DNA of 64,000 bases from Zhaonella formicivorans (lineage in GTDB: Bacteria; Bacillota; DUOV01; Zhaonellaceae): contig NZ_CP085524.1 in NCBI RefSeq assembly GCF_004353525.1, forward strand, positions 558,001-622,000, written 5' to 3'. Below the pieces are notes generated by a model. That model was not told the origin of the DNA and made no database searches. It worked only from the letters and a program-made list of their open reading frames with translations. Of the stretch, positions 61,077 through 64,000 are shown in pieces (the first letter of the stretch is position 1; every line of letters begins with the position of its first letter). The translations under genes were made by a program, and so were the position numbers.

Positions 61077-63437
61077 ATGCAAAGATCATATGTAAAGTTG
61101 GAATTACCTAAAATTCTTGAAATGCTATCAAGGTTTTGTACAACTCCTTTAAGCAGGGAACTGGTGGATGGTTTAACTCCGCAAACTGAGCTGGCAATAT
61201 TACAAAACTGGCAAGCGGAAACGACCGAGGCCAGGGAGATTTTGCGGTTTTTTCCTACCATCCCCTTAGGAGGTATCAGGGATGTCAGACAGGCGTTGCA
61301 CAGAGCGGAACTAGGTGCTATACTTGAACCTTCTGATTTGTTGGCTATTTGCGATACAGTAAAAGCTGGACGGCGCTTGCGCCGTTTTTGTCTTGAAATG
61401 AAACGTCCTTTTCCCATTGTGCAAGCTCTTGCCAATCAGATAGGTGTCTTTTCTGAATTGGAGACAATGATTGAAGCGGCAATAGATGATGAAGCAAATG
61501 TACGCGATGACGCTTCGCCTGAGCTCTTCCGTCTGAGACGGAAAATCGCTGCTACTCATGAAAAGATTAAAGCTAAATTAGAAGCTGTGTTACGATCGCA
61601 AGAAACCCAAAAATACCTCCAGGATAATTTAATAACTATTAGAGGTGACAGGTATGTAATTCCTGTAAAGCAGGAATATAGGTCGCAGATTCCAGGTTTA
61701 GTACATGACCAGTCTGCCAGTGGTGCTACCCTGTTTATTGAACCGCTGGCTGTTGTAGAACTGAACAATGAATTGCGTACAGTTATCTCGGCTGAAAAAA
61801 ATGAGATAGAACGGATTTTACAAAACTTATCAAAAAACGTCCAGGTGTACGCCAAGGAGATCACGGAGACTCTACAAAAGCTGGCTTACTTAGACTTTGT
61901 CTTTGCTAAAGGCCGCCTCAGCGAAAAAATGGATGCCAGTGAACCAGAGTTGAATACTGAAGGTAAAATCAAATTAATTAGAGCCCGCCATCCGTTGATT
62001 CAAGGGGAGGTAGTACCGACCAGTTTAGAACTAGGGTATGAATTTAACACACTTGTTATAACTGGACCAAATACAGGCGGGAAAACAGTAACATTAAAAA
62101 CTGTTGGCCTGTTTTCATTAATGGCGCAAGTTGGGCTGCACATTCCGGCTGAACCAGGCTCTGTCACAGCAATTTTCCAGAAAATATTTGCTGATATTGG
62201 CGATGAGCAAAGCATTGAACAGTCCTTAAGCACTTTTTCTTCCCACTTAAAAAATATTATTGAGATCGTCAAGCAGGTTAATTCATCTTCTCTAGTGCTG
62301 TTAGATGAATTGGGTGCCGGTACGGACCCAACTGAAGGTTCGGCTTTGGCCATGGCTATTTTGGAGTTTTTGCACAAGAACGGTGCCAAGACCATAGCCA
62401 CGACCCATTACAGTGAACTTAAGGCATTTGCTTATTCTACCCCCGGTATTAAAAACGCCAGTGTGGAATTTGACGCGGAAACGCTGCGCCCAACATACAA
62501 ACTGATAATTGGTTTGCCGGGACGCAGCAATGCAATGGAGATTGCACTGCGTTTGGGACTGCCGGCTGATTTGGTAAGACGGGCCAGGTCTTTTATCTCC
62601 AAGGAAGAGTTGCAAGTAGCCGATATGATTCAAGACTTGGAAGAAAACAGGCGGGCGAGTCACGCGGAACGGGAAGAAATAGAACGGTTGAAACAAGAGA
62701 TTGTTTTATTGAAGCAAGCTTTAGAGGAAGAAAGACAAGAATTAAAAATTAAAGAAGCTAAAATACTGGAGAAAGCATACCTGGAGGCTGAAGAGATAAT
62801 AGCTAAATCCAGGCATCAGGCTGAAGAGATAATTAAGAGTTTACGCACCGAGTTGACTGCTGAAGCAAGGCGCGCCCAAGAACAAATTGCCCAGGCAGCA
62901 AAGCAGCAATTAAAAAATGCTGCTGAGGAGTTGGGGCAAAAAGTAAAAAAATTAAATGTTACACCGGGAAAACCTCCGGAGTATTTGCAGCCTGGCGATC
63001 AAGTATTTATAACCACTCTGCAGCAAAAAGGTGTTGTTTTGACACCGCTTAATGCACAAGGAGAGGTCCAAGTTCAGGCGGGTATATTGAAAATCAATGT
63101 TAGCTTAAAACATCTAAGAAAAATTGAGAAAGAAGCTACAGCCAGCGAAAAGTCTGGCGTCGTCCAACTGATGAAAGACAAAAGTTTGCAGATTTCCAAT
63201 GAATTGGATCTGCGGGGGCTCTTAGTTGAAGAAGCTTTGGAGAAAGTGGATAAATACTTGGACGATGCTGTTTTAGCTAATTTGCCTAATGTCTACCTTA
63301 TCCATGGTAAAGGAACTGGGGCCCTGCGCAGCGCAATAAAAGAACATCTCCTGCGTCACCCTCACGTTAAGAATTTTAGAATAGGTGATTACAGTGAAGG
63401 AGGTACCGGTGTTACAGTAGTGCAGCTAAAAGGTTAA
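61077..63437 (+). CDS. mutS2: MutS2-type ATPase/endonuclease
   Basis: This 786-residue protein has the MutS core without mismatch-recognition domain: helical lever, Walker A GPNTGGKTVTLKT, and Walker B LVLLDELGAGTDPTEGSALA. A long coiled coil (about 510-620) and a C-terminal Smr nuclease domain (LDLRGLLVEEALEKVDKYLD, IHGKGTGALRSAI) follow. MutS2 suppresses recombination and rescues collided ribosomes in some Firmicutes. The ATG at 61077 has GTGGTGGAG just before; a GTG four codons earlier is the longer choice. Confidence 0.95.
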   Translation: MQRSYVKLELPKILEMLSRFCTTPLSRELVDGLTPQTELAILQNWQAETTEAREILRFFPTIPLGGIRDVRQALHRAELGAILEPSDLLAICDTVKAGRRLRRFCLEMKRPFPIVQALANQIGVFSELETMIEAAIDDEANVRDDASPELFRLRRKIAATHEKIKAKLEAVLRSQETQKYLQDNLITIRGDRYVIPVKQEYRSQIPGLVHDQSASGATLFIEPLAVVELNNELRTVISAEKNEIERILQNLSKNVQVYAKEITETLQKLAYLDFVFAKGRLSEKMDASEPELNTEGKIKLIRARHPLIQGEVVPTSLELGYEFNTLVITGPNTGGKTVTLKTVGLFSLMAQVGLHIPAEPGSVTAIFQKIFADIGDEQSIEQSLSTFSSHLKNIIEIVKQVNSSSLVLLDELGAGTDPTEGSALAMAILEFLHKNGAKTIATTHYSELKAFAYSTPGIKNASVEFDAETLRPTYKLIIGLPGRSNAMEIALRLGLPADLVRRARSFISKEELQVADMIQDLEENRRASHAEREEIERLKQEIVLLKQALEEERQELKIKEAKILEKAYLEAEEIIAKSRHQAEEIIKSLRTELTAEARRAQEQIAQAAKQQLKNAAEELGQKVKKLNVTPGKPPEYLQPGDQVFITTLQQKGVVLTPLNAQGEVQVQAGILKINVSLKHLRKIEKEATASEKSGVVQLMKDKSLQISNELDLRGLLVEEALEKVDKYLDDAVLANLPNVYLIHGKGTGALRSAIKEHLLRHPHVKNFRIGDYSEGGTGVTVVQLKG

Positions 63438-63440
63438 AAT

Positions 63441-63475
63441 AAACAGAGAGTAGAGGAGTACTCTACTCTCTGTTT
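63441..63475. terminator. Bidirectional terminator between mutS2 and the convergent gene
   Basis: AAACAGAGAGTAGAG (63441-63455) and its perfect complement (63461-63475) form a 15-bp stem with a 5-base loop. Confidence 0.88.
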
Positions 63476-63486
63476 GCAATTGCCAT

Positions 63487-64000
63487 TTATTTCAATTTAA
63501 CTTTAACCTCGTTGGAAGGGGTACTTAAATTGTTGTTTTTATTGATGGCAAAGACCCTATAGTAATAAGTTTCGCCTACCTCTACCTGTTGGTCGAGATA
63601 AGTTTGATTAGTAGTAATGGTCACGCTGTAACGTTTCGGATTTTTAGCTGTCCAACGTTCAACGCTAAAGATCAGATCCCCTCTGCTGTTATCAGCCTTC
63701 CAGTAAAGCCTTACCCCCATTCCTTCTTGTTCGCCATAAAGGAATGGCGCTTCCGGGGTTTTTTCGGCATTTTTCTCTTCAGGTTCAGAACCAGGGGTTA
63801 CTCTTCCGCCTTTATTCCCTGTATTAATGTCTGTATTGCCTCCGGGGACACCTGTATCGCCCCAAGTAGGAACCTCCGGTATTGTACCATTGGGACCGTG
63901 AAGAGTGCATGTTTCTTTGGGCAGCTCCAGTTCGGCATCTTCTGGCAATACGCTCCCCGTATAAGGTATAGGCCTGCGCATGAACACTCCTGTGACAATA
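63487..64000 (-). CDS. C-terminal part of a probable class A penicillin-binding protein with an FN3 domain
   Basis: The frame is open to the window edge on the minus strand, reading Ile-Val-Thr-Gly-Val-Phe-Met-Arg-Arg at the start of the visible part. KETCTLHGPN resembles the end of the transpeptidase region in class A PBPs, where a PTETCTLH-like segment is common. It is followed by a Gly/Pro/Glu-rich linker and a fibronectin type III-like domain (APFLYGEQEGMGVRLYWKAD to YYYRVFAINKNNNLSTPSNE). An in-frame ATG at 63981 with AGGAG five bases before it would give a separate 164-residue cytoplasmic protein, so that reading stays open. Confidence 0.5.
   Translation of the reverse strand, partial: IVTGVFMRRPIPYTGSVLPEDAELELPKETCTLHGPNGTIPEVPTWGDTGVPGGNTDINTGNKGGRVTPGSEPEEKNAEKTPEAPFLYGEQEGMGVRLYWKADNSRGDLIFSVERWTAKNPKRYSVTITTNQTYLDQQVEVGETYYYRVFAINKNNNLSTPSNEVKVKLK

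Noticed and set aside
62000-62696. Minus-strand open frames inside mutS2
   Set aside because: Antisense shadows of a conserved gene with no start signals.

Overview
The window looks like a chromosome segment of a strictly anaerobic, spore-forming, low-to-moderate-GC Gram-positive bacterium (Firmicutes, Clostridia in the broad sense). This rests on AGGAGG-type ribosome binding sites, many TTG and GTG starts, T-box leaders, an infC-rpmI-rplT operon with an ATT start codon, a YtxC sporulation protein, a DUF1657 protein, a trimeric [FeFe]-hydrogenase with its HydEFG maturases, and a split archaeal-type glutamate synthase. I cannot name the species.

Region by region. 1-1350: the end of a molybdenum hydroxylase operon (FAD and 2Fe-2S subunits) and a small Cys-rich protein. 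1375-3892: a complete IS66-family element with perfect 23-bp ends and an 8-bp target duplication, inserted in the last codons of a DUF1657 gene. 4321-8627: a class III (putrescine-type) aminotransferase, a PH-like protein, an IS110-family transposase broken by a one-base frameshift, and an XRE-cupin regulator. 8674-10172: a hypothetical protein and a double P-loop ATPase, then about 570 bases without a gene that hold a strongly folded segment.

10742-25881 is a nitrogen-assimilation island: two ANTAR response regulators, two glutamine synthetase-family genes, an FMN glutamate synthase-like gene, asparagine synthetase, and a split glutamate synthase (amidotransferase, FMN domain, ferredoxin, FAD oxidoreductase, GXGXG domain). 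Three of its transcription units start with the same kind of leader: a short hairpin with a six-base loop whose 3' arm is also the 5' arm of an intrinsic terminator, which is the geometry of ANTAR antitermination. The first glutamine synthetase-like protein lacks several catalytic residues and its partner FMN protein lacks the usual 3Fe-4S cysteines, so this pair probably does not do ordinary GS-GOGAT chemistry. An IS30-family element flanked by a 22-bp direct repeat separates ANTAR gene 1 from the rest.

25974-42599 is mostly housekeeping: lpdA-lipA, tRNA-Val, ytxC, a DUF445 membrane protein, thrS (T-box), infC-rpmI-rplT, a TrkA-type protein and an rRNA methylase, pheST (T-box), zapA, polX and a 3-methyladenine glycosylase. 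42722-57848 is a hydrogen-metabolism island: a NIF3-like protein, hydE, a riboswitch-like leader, a TM1266-type regulator, hydF, hydG, then a gene set combining a probable sensory [FeFe]-hydrogenase with DRTGG, HATPase and PHP proteins, and HydC/HydB/HydA of a bifurcating-type hydrogenase. HydB is fused to a complete GltD/NfnB-like flavoprotein. The window ends with a 53-residue protein, a U32 peptidase-family protein, MutS2 and, on the minus strand, the C-terminus of what is probably a penicillin-binding protein with an FN3 domain. A 146-bp structured repeat occurs twice, each copy directly after a terminator (after rplT and after hydA).
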